Source of the DNA: Saccharopolyspora ipomoeae
GTDB taxonomy: Bacteria > Actinomycetota > Actinomycetes > Mycobacteriales > Pseudonocardiaceae
Direction: 5' to 3'
NCBI RefSeq assembly: GCF_029952525.1
Contig: NZ_JASAOF010000025.1
Coordinates: 1 to 64,000 of the forward strand
Length of the DNA: 64,000 nt
Every line of letters starts with the position of its first letter. Position 1 is the first letter of the stretch. The notes beneath the pieces are model-generated. The model was given only the letters and a program-made list of their open reading frames with translations. It searched no databases and was not told the origin of the DNA. This document shows, in pieces, positions 50,690 to 58,850 of the stretch. Made by a program: the position numbers and the translations under genes.

Positions 50690-52617
50690 CGCGTGCTCTC
50701 CTGTGGTGTTTCGTCCGGGGGTTCGTCGGTGGTGCCGGTGAGCACCAGGCGCAGCGTGGAGGCCTCCGACAGTTCGCGGGACCTGGTCAGCTCCACCAGG
50801 TAGCCGAGGCCGACGAGGTCGACGGCCGAGTAGGTGGCGCGGTAGCGGACACCGCCGCCGGGCTGCTCGAACCACGGCGCGGCCACCGACCGCCACACCG
50901 GCAGCGGCCGCATCAGCCGGTAGCGCCGGTAGTCCCGCTCGGCGTGGGCGGGTGGCAGCGAGCGGTGCGCGAAAGGCGTGGCCACCGCGCAGAACAACCG
51001 CCCGTCGCCGGTGCCGAGGAGGTCGAGCACCGTGTCGGGTTCGAGCACCACGGGCTCGCCGGGTTCGAAGCCGCCCTCCGGGTGCTCCTGCGGCCAGCGG
51101 TCACCGCCGCCGTAGCGGCGTTCCCAGTCGAGTTCGCTGAGCTCGCCGAGCGGGTCGTGCCCGGTGAGCAGCTCGGCGGGGATCTCGGCGCGCTCGGCGC
51201 GCTCGGCCCGCGCCCGGCGCGCGTCGTCGTAGACGGCGGTGGACCGAGCGCGGCGCAGCGCGTCGGTGTCGTCGACGAGGCCGGAGCGGGGGTGGTCCTG
51301 CGGCGGGAAGTTCAGGCCGTCGCGGGTGTCCTCGGGGTCGCGGGTGGGCAGCTGGCGGCTGGCCTGGTCGGCGGCCACCGGCATGTAGCCGATCGGGAAC
51401 TGGTGCAGCACGAAGGCCACCACGTCGGCGTTGCGGGGGCCGTGGCGCAGCGGCCGCTGCTGCGGTTCCGGCGCCGGCTGTGCCTGCGGCGGCAGCGGCC
51501 GCAGCGCCCCGCGCTGCACGTTCTGGGCGGGCTGGTTCGCCACCGGTTGGTTCGAGGCGGGCTGGTGGTGCGCGGGCCGGTTCTGGCCCTGCGGCGGCGC
51601 GGGCGGTGCGGCCTGCCCGTAGACGACCGGACCGCGGCCGGGCTGCGGCGGCCGCGCCGGGGCGGGCCCCTGCGGCGGCTGCCCGGGTGCGACGGCGTAT
51701 CCGCCGGGCTGCTGGTGCTGCTGCGGCGGTGGTGGCGGCGGGGTGAAACCCGCTGGTGGCGGCGGTGGTTGCTGCCCGGGGTGCTGCCCGGCCCAGGCGG
51801 TGTGCGAGGTCTGCGGTGCGGTGCTGGGTGCCGGGTCCGGGCCGCCGATCACCGGGATCGGCCCGGTTCCGGCCTCGGCGAGCCGAGGTTCCCAACCCGG
51901 CGCGGCCGGGGCCGCGGGACCGCCGAACCCGCCTTCCGGGACCTCTTCGCGCAGCGTCTCCTGCGCTCCCCCGACTGCGTCCACTCCACGTTCCGCTTCC
52001 TCGACCGGACCACCGACATCACCGGGCACCACTTCGTCCACTATGGACTCAGCGGTCCCGGTTCCGGGGTCCAGCCTATGGCCTGCGCTGGAGCTCGCGT
52101 CCGCCAGAGCACCGGGGGGCTCGGCGTCCAGCGCGGCGGAGAGGTCCTCGTGCACCTTCGCGGCACCGGCCGCGGCGCCGCTGAGCGCGGTGTCGAGCGC
52201 CGCCAGCGCCTGCGGGTGCCCGGCGGCGGCCGCCTGCTCGGCGGCGTCGGTCTGCTTGGCCAGCGAGACGAGTTCGCGCACCAGCTCGACCTTGGCGGTG
52301 CCGACGTGCTCGGCGGCCCGCTCCAGGCGGTCGGCGTTGTCCAGGCACTTCCGCGAGGTCGACGGCAGGGGTCCGTCGTCGGCCGCGAGGGCGTCCCACT
52401 CGCGGCTCGCGGCCTGCGCGGCGTCGCCGTCGAAGGAGCGCAGCGCGCCCTGCGCGGTGGTGTCGGCGTCGCGGGCGAGCGCGTCCAGGGAGCGCGCGGC
52501 TTCGCGCCAGGAGGTGGCGGCCTCGCGCATCCGGTCCTCGTCGGCGGCGGGCCAGCGGACGCCGGCGCGGTCGGCGACGTCGCGGAGCTCGGCGGGGAGT
52601 TCGAGTCCCACGCTCAC
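50686..52617 (-). CDS. ESX-type polymorphic toxin with C-terminal TNT (NAD glycohydrolase) domain
   Basis: A 643-aa protein. The helical N-terminal domain (about 1-165) contains WPAADEDRMREAATSWREAA, like the export domain of CpnT-type toxins. A Pro/Gln-rich linker spans about 170-420. The C-terminal TNT domain (about 510-625) shows RSLPPAHAERDYRRYRLMRP, APWFEQPGGG (QPGGG at 585-589) and a closing YLVEL. TNT hydrolyses NAD+ and kills target cells. GTG 52617 follows AGGGG and overlaps the WXG-like stop. Delivery is presumably by an ESX system encoded elsewhere. Confidence 0.85.
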   Translation of the reverse strand: MSVGLELPAELRDVADRAGVRWPAADEDRMREAATSWREAARSLDALARDADTTAQGALRSFDGDAAQAASREWDALAADDGPLPSTSRKCLDNADRLERAAEHVGTAKVELVRELVSLAKQTDAAEQAAAAGHPQALAALDTALSGAAAGAAKVHEDLSAALDAEPPGALADASSSAGHRLDPGTGTAESIVDEVVPGDVGGPVEEAERGVDAVGGAQETLREEVPEGGFGGPAAPAAPGWEPRLAEAGTGPIPVIGGPDPAPSTAPQTSHTAWAGQHPGQQPPPPPAGFTPPPPPPQQHQQPGGYAVAPGQPPQGPAPARPPQPGRGPVVYGQAAPPAPPQGQNRPAHHQPASNQPVANQPAQNVQRGALRPLPPQAQPAPEPQQRPLRHGPRNADVVAFVLHQFPIGYMPVAADQASRQLPTRDPEDTRDGLNFPPQDHPRSGLVDDTDALRRARSTAVYDDARRARAERAERAEIPAELLTGHDPLGELSELDWERRYGGGDRWPQEHPEGGFEPGEPVVLEPDTVLDLLGTGDGRLFCAVATPFAHRSLPPAHAERDYRRYRLMRPLPVWRSVAAPWFEQPGGGVRYRATYSAVDLVGLGYLVELTRSRELSEASTLRLVLTGTTDEPPDETPQESTR

Positions 52618-52940
52618 CCCTCCCCGGCGATGCGGCGCAGCGCGTCGGCCTGGTCGGCGTCGGTGCGGCGCGTGGTGTCGGCGGCGGCGGCGAACTTCTC
52701 GCCGAGGTCGCGGAGCTTGCCGGGCAGCTCGTCGGCGGCGGCCAGGGCGGCGTCGGCCTGCGGCCGGTGGGCGGCGTCGAAGCGCTGCCCGAACTCGTCG
52801 TCACCCCAGCAGGTATCGGTGTCGTCCACGGCCCGCCGGAGGGCGTCGGCGATGCTGCGCGCCCGTCCGGCGAGGTCCTCGAACTCGCCGGCGCGCTGCG
52901 CCAGCCGTTCGACGTCGCTGCGGAAACCGCCCATCGTCAC
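52614..52940 (-). CDS. WXG100-like small helical protein
   Basis: A 108-aa protein of two amphipathic helices joined by a turn with the WxG-like CWGDDEFGQRF near residue 48. It fits the ESAT-6/WXG100 superfamily, small proteins exported by or with ESX systems. GTG 52940 overlaps the YbaB stop by four bases; ATG 52934 is an alternative. It is probably a secretion partner of the downstream TNT toxin. Confidence 0.8.
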   Translation of the reverse strand: MTMGGFRSDVERLAQRAGEFEDLAGRARSIADALRRAVDDTDTCWGDDEFGQRFDAAHRPQADAALAAADELPGKLRDLGEKFAAAADTTRRTDADQADALRRIAGEG

Positions 52941-53386
52941 GTCCGTCCCCGCTGCAACCAGCTGGTGTCCGAGAAGTCCTCGTCGTCGCATGCGTCCCCG
53001 CCACGCACATCGCTGCGGCGGGGCGTTTCGTTGCGCGGCACCGTTTCCGGCGGAGGGCCGAGCAGCAACTCGGGATCGGTTCCGGCGGGCAGGACGTCGG
53101 CGAGCACGTCGGCGGTGCGCTGGGCTGCGGTGCGGGCGGCTTCGGCGCTGAGCCGGACGACGGTGGCGGCGAGCTCGGCGGGGCGCATCCGCTGGGCGAC
53201 GTCGTCGGCGAGGACGAGTTCGCGCAGCGCTCCCTGCGGGCCGACGACGACCCGCACCCGGCCGTCGTCGCTGGCGGCGGTGGCGGTCACGGCGGCGAGG
53301 TCGCGGCGGGTGTCGTCCAGTTGCTCGCGGCTGCGCCGGTAGTCGGCGAGCAGCTCCTCGGCACGGGCCCTGTGGTCGGTCGGCAC
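52937..53386 (-). CDS. YbaB/EbfC-family protein of the toxin operon
   Basis: A 149-aa protein. The N-terminal helix and the VRVVVGPQGALRELVL strand pattern match the YbaB/EbfC DNA-binding family, followed by a disordered C-terminal tail of about 45 residues. Members of this family commonly open ESX-associated toxin operons in actinobacteria. The GTG start at 53386 follows GGGAGG. A role in DNA binding or secretion is not shown. Confidence 0.8.
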   Translation of the reverse strand: MPTDHRARAEELLADYRRSREQLDDTRRDLAAVTATAASDDGRVRVVVGPQGALRELVLADDVAQRMRPAELAATVVRLSAEAARTAAQRTADVLADVLPAGTDPELLLGPPPETVPRNETPRRSDVRGGDACDDEDFSDTSWLQRGRT

Positions 53387-53552
53387 CGCTTCACCTCCCT
53401 GACGCCGGTGGTCGAGGTGTTCGATGGTTCCACGGCAGAGCCCGCTTTTCACCAACCTGCCGCGCATCCGTCGCGGAAACCGCCGGTCGCCGGAGCCCCC
53501 TGTGAGGACCCTCTCACCGCAGGGCAGGCCCGGTACCTGCGAGGATGACGGC

Positions 53553-54002
53553 ATGGCCACCATCGCGTACGAGGATCTGACGCCGGGGCGGGTGTTCGAT
53601 CTGGGCAAGACCGAGATCGACCGCGAGGAGATGCTGGCGTTCAACGCCCGCTTCGACCCGCAGCCGTTCCACCTCGACGAGGAGGCCGGCCGCAACTCGG
53701 TGCTGGGCGGACTGTGCGCGTCCGGTTGGTTCACCGCGTCGTTGTGGATGCGCGCCTACGTCGATCACGTGCTGGGCGATTCGACCTCGCAGGGATCGCC
53801 GGGCGGCAACGAGCTGACGTGGCTGGCACCGGTGTTCCCGGGCGACGTGCTGCACTTCGGCATGGAGGTGACCGGCCAGCGCCGCTCCCGCAGCAAACCC
53901 GACCTCGGCCTGGTGGAGATCACCGGCACCGCCGACCGCGACGGTGACCGGATCCTCCGCTTCAGCTTCGTCGGAATGTTCGGAACGCGGGAGAAGGACT
54001 AG
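53553..54002 (+). CDS. MaoC-family dehydratase
   Basis: A 149-aa hotdog-fold enoyl-CoA hydratase-like protein. FDPQPFHLDEEAG carries the catalytic Asp and His, and ASGWFTASLWMR and GGNELTWLAPVFPGDVL are typical. ATG 53553 follows GAGG. Its stop TAG shares a CTAG with the stop of the convergent HMG-CoA lyase gene, so the two genes overlap tail to tail by four bases. The substrate is unknown. Confidence 0.88.
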   Translation: MATIAYEDLTPGRVFDLGKTEIDREEMLAFNARFDPQPFHLDEEAGRNSVLGGLCASGWFTASLWMRAYVDHVLGDSTSQGSPGGNELTWLAPVFPGDVLHFGMEVTGQRRSRSKPDLGLVEITGTADRDGDRILRFSFVGMFGTREKD

Positions 54003-54964
54003 CCCATGGCCTTTACCACCGCGGAAGGGCTTGGGCGGCCTAGCTTTTCGGCCATCCAGCGGCTGGTTTCGACCAGGGCGCCCAGGTCGACGCCGTGCTC
54101 GATGCCGAGACCTTCGAGCATCCAGACCAGGTCCTCGGTGGCGAGGTTGCCGGTCGCGGACTTGGCGTAGGGGCAGCCGCCGAGCCCGCCCGCCGAGGAG
54201 TCCACGGTGGACACCCCGTGGCGGAGCGCGGTGTAGGTGTTGGCCAGCGCCTGGCCGTAGGTGTCGTGGAAGTGCACGGCCAGCTTGTCGACGCCGACAC
54301 CGGCAGCGACGAACGCGCGCAGCAGGGCCTCCACGTGACCGGGCGTGGCCACGCCGATCGTGTCGCCGAGGGAGAGCTGGAAGCAGCCCATCTCCAGCAG
54401 CCGCTTGCCCGCGGCCACGACCTGCTCGACCGGGACCGGCCCCTCCCACGGGTCGCCGAAGCACATCGACAGGTAGCCGCGCACGGCGATGTCCTCGCCG
54501 ACCGCGCGGGAGACGACGGGCTCGAACATGCCGAACTGGCCGTCCAGATCGCTGTTGAGGTTGCGCTGCGCGAACGTCTCGGTCGCCGAGGCGAAGATCG
54601 CGATGTCGCGCACCTTCGACTCCAGCGCGCGGTCCAGGCCGCGCGCGTTGGGCACCAGCACGGGGTAGCGGGCGCCGGGAGCCTGGTCGAGCTCGGCGAG
54701 CAGCTCGGTGGCGTCGGCCAGCTGCGGAACCCACTTCGGGTGCACGAAGCTGGTCGCCTCCAGGACCACGAGCCCGGCGTCGGCCAGCCGCCGCAGGAAC
54801 TCCAGCTTCACCTCGAGCGGGACGATCTCCTTCTCGTTCTGCAGGCCGTCGCGGGCGCCGACCTCCCAGATCGTCACCTCGGCCGGCAGCGACGCCGGTT
54901 CCGGCGAGGCGACCTTCATCGGCAAGCCCAGTTCACTCGTCGAGCCCAATTCACGGGATCCCAT
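53999..54964 (-). CDS. mvaB: Hydroxymethylglutaryl-CoA lyase family protein
   Basis: A 321-aa TIM-barrel lyase. VTIWEVGARDGLQNEKEIV holds the metal-site aspartate, ATSFVHPKWVPQLAD is characteristic, and LGDTIGVATPG, HFHDTYGQALANT and SSAGGLGGCPYAKSATGN supply the metal histidines and catalytic cysteine loop. It would split HMG-CoA (or a close relative) in leucine degradation. ATG 54964 follows AGGAGG and directly abuts the PH-domain gene stop. Confidence 0.9.
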   Translation of the reverse strand: MGSRELGSTSELGLPMKVASPEPASLPAEVTIWEVGARDGLQNEKEIVPLEVKLEFLRRLADAGLVVLEATSFVHPKWVPQLADATELLAELDQAPGARYPVLVPNARGLDRALESKVRDIAIFASATETFAQRNLNSDLDGQFGMFEPVVSRAVGEDIAVRGYLSMCFGDPWEGPVPVEQVVAAGKRLLEMGCFQLSLGDTIGVATPGHVEALLRAFVAAGVGVDKLAVHFHDTYGQALANTYTALRHGVSTVDSSAGGLGGCPYAKSATGNLATEDLVWMLEGLGIEHGVDLGALVETSRWMAEKLGRPSPSAVVKAMG

Positions 54965-55471
54965 TCAGCCCTCCTGCGGCCGGTGTTGCGCACCATCTCC
55001 CACCTCGCGGTAGAGCAGCGTCTGCACCTGCTCCACCTGGGGGATGTCGTCGAATTCCAGCGGTTCGTCCGAGGCCGACTCGACCACCAGGGTGCCGCAG
55101 CCGAACACGCGGTCCACCATGCCGCGGCGGAAGCGCACCGAGCTGATCCGCCACATCGGGATGTCGATCCCGGAGCGGGTGAACACGCCCTCGCGAACCA
55201 TCAGCCGGTGCGTGGTGATCACGAAGTGGGTGGTCCGCCAACGGGCGAGCGGGGCGAGGGTGAACCAGACGATCAGCAGCAGACCCACGACGCCGAGCGC
55301 GATCCAGACCGGCAGCCGCCAGTCCGTCGTCGCCACCAGCGCGGCCAGGTAGGACGCGCCTCCGACCACCGCGAACAGCACCAGCACCGGGCCGAGCAGC
55401 ATCTTCCAGTGCGGGTGCTTGTGCACCACGACGTTCTCGTCGTCGCGGAGCAGGCCGTCCGGGTAGGCCAC
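54965..55471 (-). CDS. PH-domain (bPH2) membrane protein
   Basis: A 168-aa protein (Rv3278c position). Two adjacent helices (about 25-45 and 55-73) are followed by a bacterial PH-like domain: THFVITTHRLMVREGVFTRS, DIPMWRISSVRFRRGMVDR and FGCGTLVVESASD. Function is unknown. GTG 55471 follows GAGGAAGGGGAA. It is directly followed by mvaB on the same strand. Confidence 0.88.
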   Translation of the reverse strand: MAYPDGLLRDDENVVVHKHPHWKMLLGPVLVLFAVVGGASYLAALVATTDWRLPVWIALGVVGLLLIVWFTLAPLARWRTTHFVITTHRLMVREGVFTRSGIDIPMWRISSVRFRRGMVDRVFGCGTLVVESASDEPLEFDDIPQVEQVQTLLYREVGDGAQHRPQEG

Positions 55472-55537
55472 GGTTCCCCTTCCTCGTTGCGGGTCTGCGA
55501 ATTCACGTTACCGGCCCGCGCGGGGTGCGGAGAACGT

Positions 55538-56368
55538 TCAGCTCCGGCGGACGTGCACCACGTCGCCGGCCGAGACCGCCGTGGTCCGGCCGGTGTCGGC
55601 GCGGACGACGAGCCTGCCGCTGTCGTCGACGTCGACGGCCTCGCCGACCAGGTCTTCATCACCGCCGAGCTCCACCCGGACGCGCTGGCCGAGGGTCCGG
55701 CAGCGCTCGCGGTAGCGGTCGAGCAGGCCGGTGGTGACGACGTCGCCGCCCGCGTCCCGCCAGCGGCCCTCGACCTCGGCGAGCGCGTCGAGCAGGGCGA
55801 GGGTGAACTCGTCGCGATCCACCTCGGCGCCCTCGGCGGCCAGGGAGGTGGCGGGCAGGCCGCCCGCGCCGGTGGGCAGCTGGTCGCGCCGCTGCGCCAG
55901 GTTGACGCCCATGCCCAGCACGATCGCGATCCCGTCGGGTCCGGCGACGGCCTCGGAGAGGATGCCCGCGCCCTTGTGCCAGTCCTCCCCGGAGCCCAGC
56001 AGCAGGTCGTTGGGCCACTTCAGACCGGCCGGGACACCGGTGGTGCGCTCGACGGTCTCGGCGAGGGCGACGCCGGCGATCAGCGGCATCCACGCCACCG
56101 CCGACGGCGGGACGCCGGGGCGCAGCAGCACGCTCACGAACAGCCCGGAGCCGCGCGGCGAGATCCACTGCCGCTGCAGCCTGCCGCGTCCGGCGCTCTG
56201 CTCCTCGGCGATGAGCACCGTCCGGTCGGCCGCGCCCTTGGCCGCGGCCTCGGCCAGGTCGGAGTTGGTGGAGCCGGTCACGGCCACCACGTCCAGCGCC
56301 GCGTACGGGCCGTCGTCGACCAGCCGACGCCTCAGCGCATCACCGTCAAGCAGAACCTCATCGCTCAC
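55538..56368 (-). CDS. birA: Biotin-[acetyl-CoA-carboxylase] ligase
   Basis: A 276-aa monofunctional biotin ligase without a DNA-binding N-terminus. STNSDLAEAA, the biotinyl-AMP loop GRGRLQRQW, LKWPNDLLL and GMGVNLAQRR are intact, and the C-terminal SH3-like domain is present. It attaches biotin to acyl-CoA carboxylases. TAGGCT ends 6 nt before GTG 56368. It is divergent from maf, 51 bp apart. Confidence 0.95.
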   Translation of the reverse strand: MSDEVLLDGDALRRRLVDDGPYAALDVVAVTGSTNSDLAEAAAKGAADRTVLIAEEQSAGRGRLQRQWISPRGSGLFVSVLLRPGVPPSAVAWMPLIAGVALAETVERTTGVPAGLKWPNDLLLGSGEDWHKGAGILSEAVAGPDGIAIVLGMGVNLAQRRDQLPTGAGGLPATSLAAEGAEVDRDEFTLALLDALAEVEGRWRDAGGDVVTTGLLDRYRERCRTLGQRVRVELGGDEDLVGEAVDVDDSGRLVVRADTGRTTAVSAGDVVHVRRS

Positions 56369-56374
56369 GGGCTC

Positions 56375-56412
56375 AGCCTAGGCGTCGGGCTCGTCGGCTC
56401 GGGCTCTAGCAT
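56375..56412. promoter_or_regulatory. Divergent leaderless promoters of birA and maf
   Basis: The minus-strand box TAGGCT (complement of 56375-56380) lies 6 nt before the birA GTG. TAGCAT (56407-56412) lies 7 nt before the maf GTG. Both genes are therefore predicted to start transcription at the first base of the start codon from back-to-back promoters. Confidence 0.65.
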
Positions 56413-56419
56413 CGGCCTC

Positions 56420-57046
56420 GTGCGTTTCGTGCTCGCTTCCGCCTCGCCAGCCCGCCTGTCCGTGCTCCGGTCGGCGGGGATCGACCCGCTGGTGCAGGTG
56501 TCGGGGGTGGACGAGGACGCGGTGACCGCGTCGCTGACCGACCCCGCGCCCGCCGAGCTGGTCACCGCCCTGGCCCGAGCCAAGGCCGAGGCGGTCGCCG
56601 CGGAGATCTCCGAGTCCGACGCGGTGGTCGTCGGGTGCGACTCGATGCTGCTCAAGGCCGACGGGGAGATCGTCGGCAAGCCCGGCACGCCCGAGGTCGC
56701 CGCGAAGCGCTGGGCGCAGAACGCCGGCACCGAGGCCGAGCTGCTGACCGGGCACGCGATCCTGCGGCTCCGCGACGGCGAGATCACCGGGCGCGCCACG
56801 GGTCACCTGGGCACGACGGTCCGGTTCGGGACGCCGAGCGAGGCGGAGATCGAGGCGTACGTCGCCACCGGGGAGCCGCTGCACGTCGCGGGCGGTTTCA
56901 CCCTGGAGGGGTTCGGGGGCTGGTTCATCGAGGGCGTCGACGGCGACCCGTCCAGCGTCCTCGGCATCAGCCTCTCCCTCACCCGCAAGCTCCTCGCGGA
57001 CCTCGACCTCTCCATCACCAGCTTCTGGACATCGCCGAGCGCTTGA
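56420..57046 (+). CDS. maf: Maf-family nucleotide pyrophosphatase
   Basis: A 208-aa protein of the Maf/HAM1-like family, which hydrolyses non-canonical or modified nucleoside triphosphates. FVLASASPARLSVLRSAGI is the N-terminal signature; VVGCDSMLLKADGEIVGKP and EAYVATGEPLHVAGGF with the conserved Asp/Glu follow. It has the Rv3282 position after birA, although the acyl-CoA carboxylase genes found between them in mycobacteria are absent here. Confidence 0.92.
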   Translation: MRFVLASASPARLSVLRSAGIDPLVQVSGVDEDAVTASLTDPAPAELVTALARAKAEAVAAEISESDAVVVGCDSMLLKADGEIVGKPGTPEVAAKRWAQNAGTEAELLTGHAILRLRDGEITGRATGHLGTTVRFGTPSEAEIEAYVATGEPLHVAGGFTLEGFGGWFIEGVDGDPSSVLGISLSLTRKLLADLDLSITSFWTSPSA

Positions 57047-57063
57047 CCCGTTCGGTTCACTGC

Positions 57064-57151
57064 GTCACCAGTGGACAGTTTTAGCCATAATCACCCATGA
57101 TCAATGTCCGTTTTGCCCGGACAATTATGACTAAAACTGTCCGCGGGTGAC
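57064..57151. repeat. Long palindromic repeat element, copy 2
   Basis: The 78-nt core (57069-57146) matches positions 1-78 with four substitutions (corresponding to T42G, G62A, A75G and T77G). The flanks GTCAC (57064-57068) and GTGAC (57147-57151) extend the palindrome. It lies 17 nt after maf. No target-site duplication can be judged, because the flanks are part of the palindrome. Confidence 0.85.
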
Positions 57152-57284
57152 CACCGACGACGCGCACGGCGGCGCTCGGCTCGCGCGTTCAGCCCCGCGC
57201 GGCACCGACTTCGGGGTGAACGTGGGCACATTTGCCCCCTGATCGGGACTTAATCGCTCGATCGAGTGGTTATCTACTGTCGTT

Positions 57285-57365
57285 ATGGGTGCCCTGCGAC
57301 CGTGGATGCTGACCTCCCGCCTGCACGTCGATCTTCGACGGCAGGCCAGCTGCGTCTGTCGCTGA
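57285..57365 (+). CDS. Leader peptide with C-terminal Cys cluster (attenuator uORF)
   Basis: A 26-codon ORF whose peptide contains MLTSRLHVDLRRQASCVCR before a TGA. The R-L/H-V-D-L-x-R-x-A-S pattern ending in cysteines is the one I know from actinobacterial 'putative leader peptides' upstream of sulfur and cysteine genes. Cys codons TGC and TGT occupy residues 23 and 25. A TATCTACT promoter-like box lies just before the ATG, so it may be leaderless. Ribosome stalling at the Cys codons would sense cysteine supply for the symporter 133 nt downstream. Confidence 0.75.
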   Translation: MGALRPWMLTSRLHVDLRRQASCVCR

Positions 57366-57369
57366 CCTC

Positions 57370-57417
57370 CTCCGGCCGGAGCTGACGACCCCGCCGCTCA
57401 TCCGGGGCGGCTCCGCC
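57370..57417 (+). promoter_or_regulatory. Possible attenuator hairpins after the leader peptide
   Basis: CTCCGGCCGGAG (57370-57381) starts 4 nt after the leader stop. CCCCGCC (57389-57395) pairs with GGGGCGG (57404-57410), and the competing hairpin GGCGG-CT-CCGCC (57406-57417) uses the same strand. Mutually exclusive folds fit attenuation, but there is no U-tract, so termination, if any, may depend on Rho. The remaining leader to 57498 is Pro-codon-like GC-rich sequence with an AGGAG site for the symporter. Confidence 0.45.
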
Positions 57418-57498
57418 GATCACCCGCGGCCACCCGCCGCTCCCCCGGCGCGCCTCCGCGCCCTCCGCATCAACCCTTCACGACTTCAGGAGACCCCT

Positions 57499-58830
57499 GT
57501 GTCCTCTACCGCTGCGCGGTCGCGCCTGCGCTTCAACCCGAAGCTGTTCGCCGTCGCCGTGCTCGCCTCGCTGGTGCTCGGCGCCCTGCTCGGCTGGATC
57601 GCCAAGCAGACCGGCGCCGAATGGCTGGTCACGACCCTGGACACCATCGGCTCGACGTTCACCAAGCTGCTCAGCTTCACCGTCCTGCCGCTGATCTTCA
57701 CCGCGATCGTGGTGGGCATCAACAGCCTCCGCGGGCTCGGCGGCGGCCGCACCGCCGCCCGGCTGGGCGGCAAGACCGCGTTGTGGTTCGCCCTCACCTC
57801 GCTGATCGCGGTGGTGATCGGTCTCGTCGTCGGCGGCCTGTTCCAGCCCGGCCGCGGCCTGGTCATCGAGCCCGACCCGGAGAAGCTGCAGTCCATCGGC
57901 CAGAAGACCCAGGGTTCCTGGCTGGACCTGCTCAACGGCCTGGTCCCGGAGAACCTGATCAGCGCCTTCGCCGACGGCGAGACGCTGCAGGTCGTGTTCG
58001 TGTCGCTGATCATCGGCGCCGCCACCTACAGCCTCGGTGACAAGGCCAAGCCGTTCGTCGACTTCAACAAGGCCGCCTTCGAGGTCATCCAGCGCGTGCT
58101 GGGCTGGATCATCCGGCTCGCCCCGATCGGCACCCTCGGCCTCATCGGCAACGCCGTGGCCACCTACGGCAACGAGTTCTTCGCACCGCTGCTGAAGCTG
58201 ATCGGCTCGACCTACGTCGCCTGCCTGCTGGTGCTGTTCGCGGTGTACCCGCTGCTGCTGGCGCTGGTGGCCCGGGTCAGCCCGGCCCGCTTCTTCGCCA
58301 AGACCTGGACGGTCCTGCAGTTCGCCTTCGTCTCCCGCTCCTCCGGCGCGACGCTGCCGATGACCCGCCAGGCCGCGCAGAACCTCGGCGTGCCCTCGTC
58401 CTACGCCAACTTCGCGGTGCCGCTGGCCAGCACGACCAAGATGGACGGCTGCGCGGCGATCTACCCGGCGGTGGGCTCGATGTTCATCGCGAACCTCTTC
58501 GGCATCCACCTCGGCCCGGTGCAGTACCTGACGATCATCGCCGTCGCGGTGTTCGGCTCCATCGCCACCGCGGGCGTGACCGGCTGGTTCACCATGCTCA
58601 CCCTGACCGTCGGCGCGCTGGGCTTCCCGCCCGAGGTGGTGGCCACCGGCATCGCGATCGCCTACGCCGTCGACCCGATCATGGACATGATGCGCACCGC
58701 CACGAACGTCGCGGGCCAGATCGTCGTCCCGGTCGTGGTGGCCCGCAGCGAGAACGTCCTCGACGACGAGGTGCTGTCCGCTCCCAGCGCTCCGCCGCTG
58801 CTGGAGAGCCGCGCACCGGCGACCGTCTGA
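57499..58830 (+). CDS. Dicarboxylate/amino-acid:cation symporter (DAACS), candidate cystine importer
   Basis: A 443-aa transporter of the glutamate/aspartate (GltP/TcyP) fold. Re-entrant loop motif SRSSGATLPMT, TTKMDGCAAIYP (the NMDGT-like metal/substrate motif) and DPIMDMMRTATNVAGQ (helix 8 substrate site) are clear. Eight helices and two hairpins are predicted. GTG 57499 follows AGGAG. Family members import dicarboxylates, glutamate or cystine; the Cys-rich leader peptide upstream points to cystine, which is an inference. Confidence 0.88.
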   Translation: MSSTAARSRLRFNPKLFAVAVLASLVLGALLGWIAKQTGAEWLVTTLDTIGSTFTKLLSFTVLPLIFTAIVVGINSLRGLGGGRTAARLGGKTALWFALTSLIAVVIGLVVGGLFQPGRGLVIEPDPEKLQSIGQKTQGSWLDLLNGLVPENLISAFADGETLQVVFVSLIIGAATYSLGDKAKPFVDFNKAAFEVIQRVLGWIIRLAPIGTLGLIGNAVATYGNEFFAPLLKLIGSTYVACLLVLFAVYPLLLALVARVSPARFFAKTWTVLQFAFVSRSSGATLPMTRQAAQNLGVPSSYANFAVPLASTTKMDGCAAIYPAVGSMFIANLFGIHLGPVQYLTIIAVAVFGSIATAGVTGWFTMLTLTVGALGFPPEVVATGIAIAYAVDPIMDMMRTATNVAGQIVVPVVVARSENVLDDEVLSAPSAPPLLESRAPATV

Positions 58831-58850
58831 GCACCCCGGCGGCCCCGGGC

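Noticed and set aside
54095-56419. Upstream extension of the maf open frame on the plus strand
   Set aside because: It runs antisense to mvaB, the PH gene and birA. Family alignment and the -10 box place the true start at 56420.
1-57146. The two 80-nt palindromes as ends of a composite transposon
   Set aside because: No transposase or integrase lies between them and the interval is mostly conserved chromosomal backbone, so they are better seen as dispersed elements.
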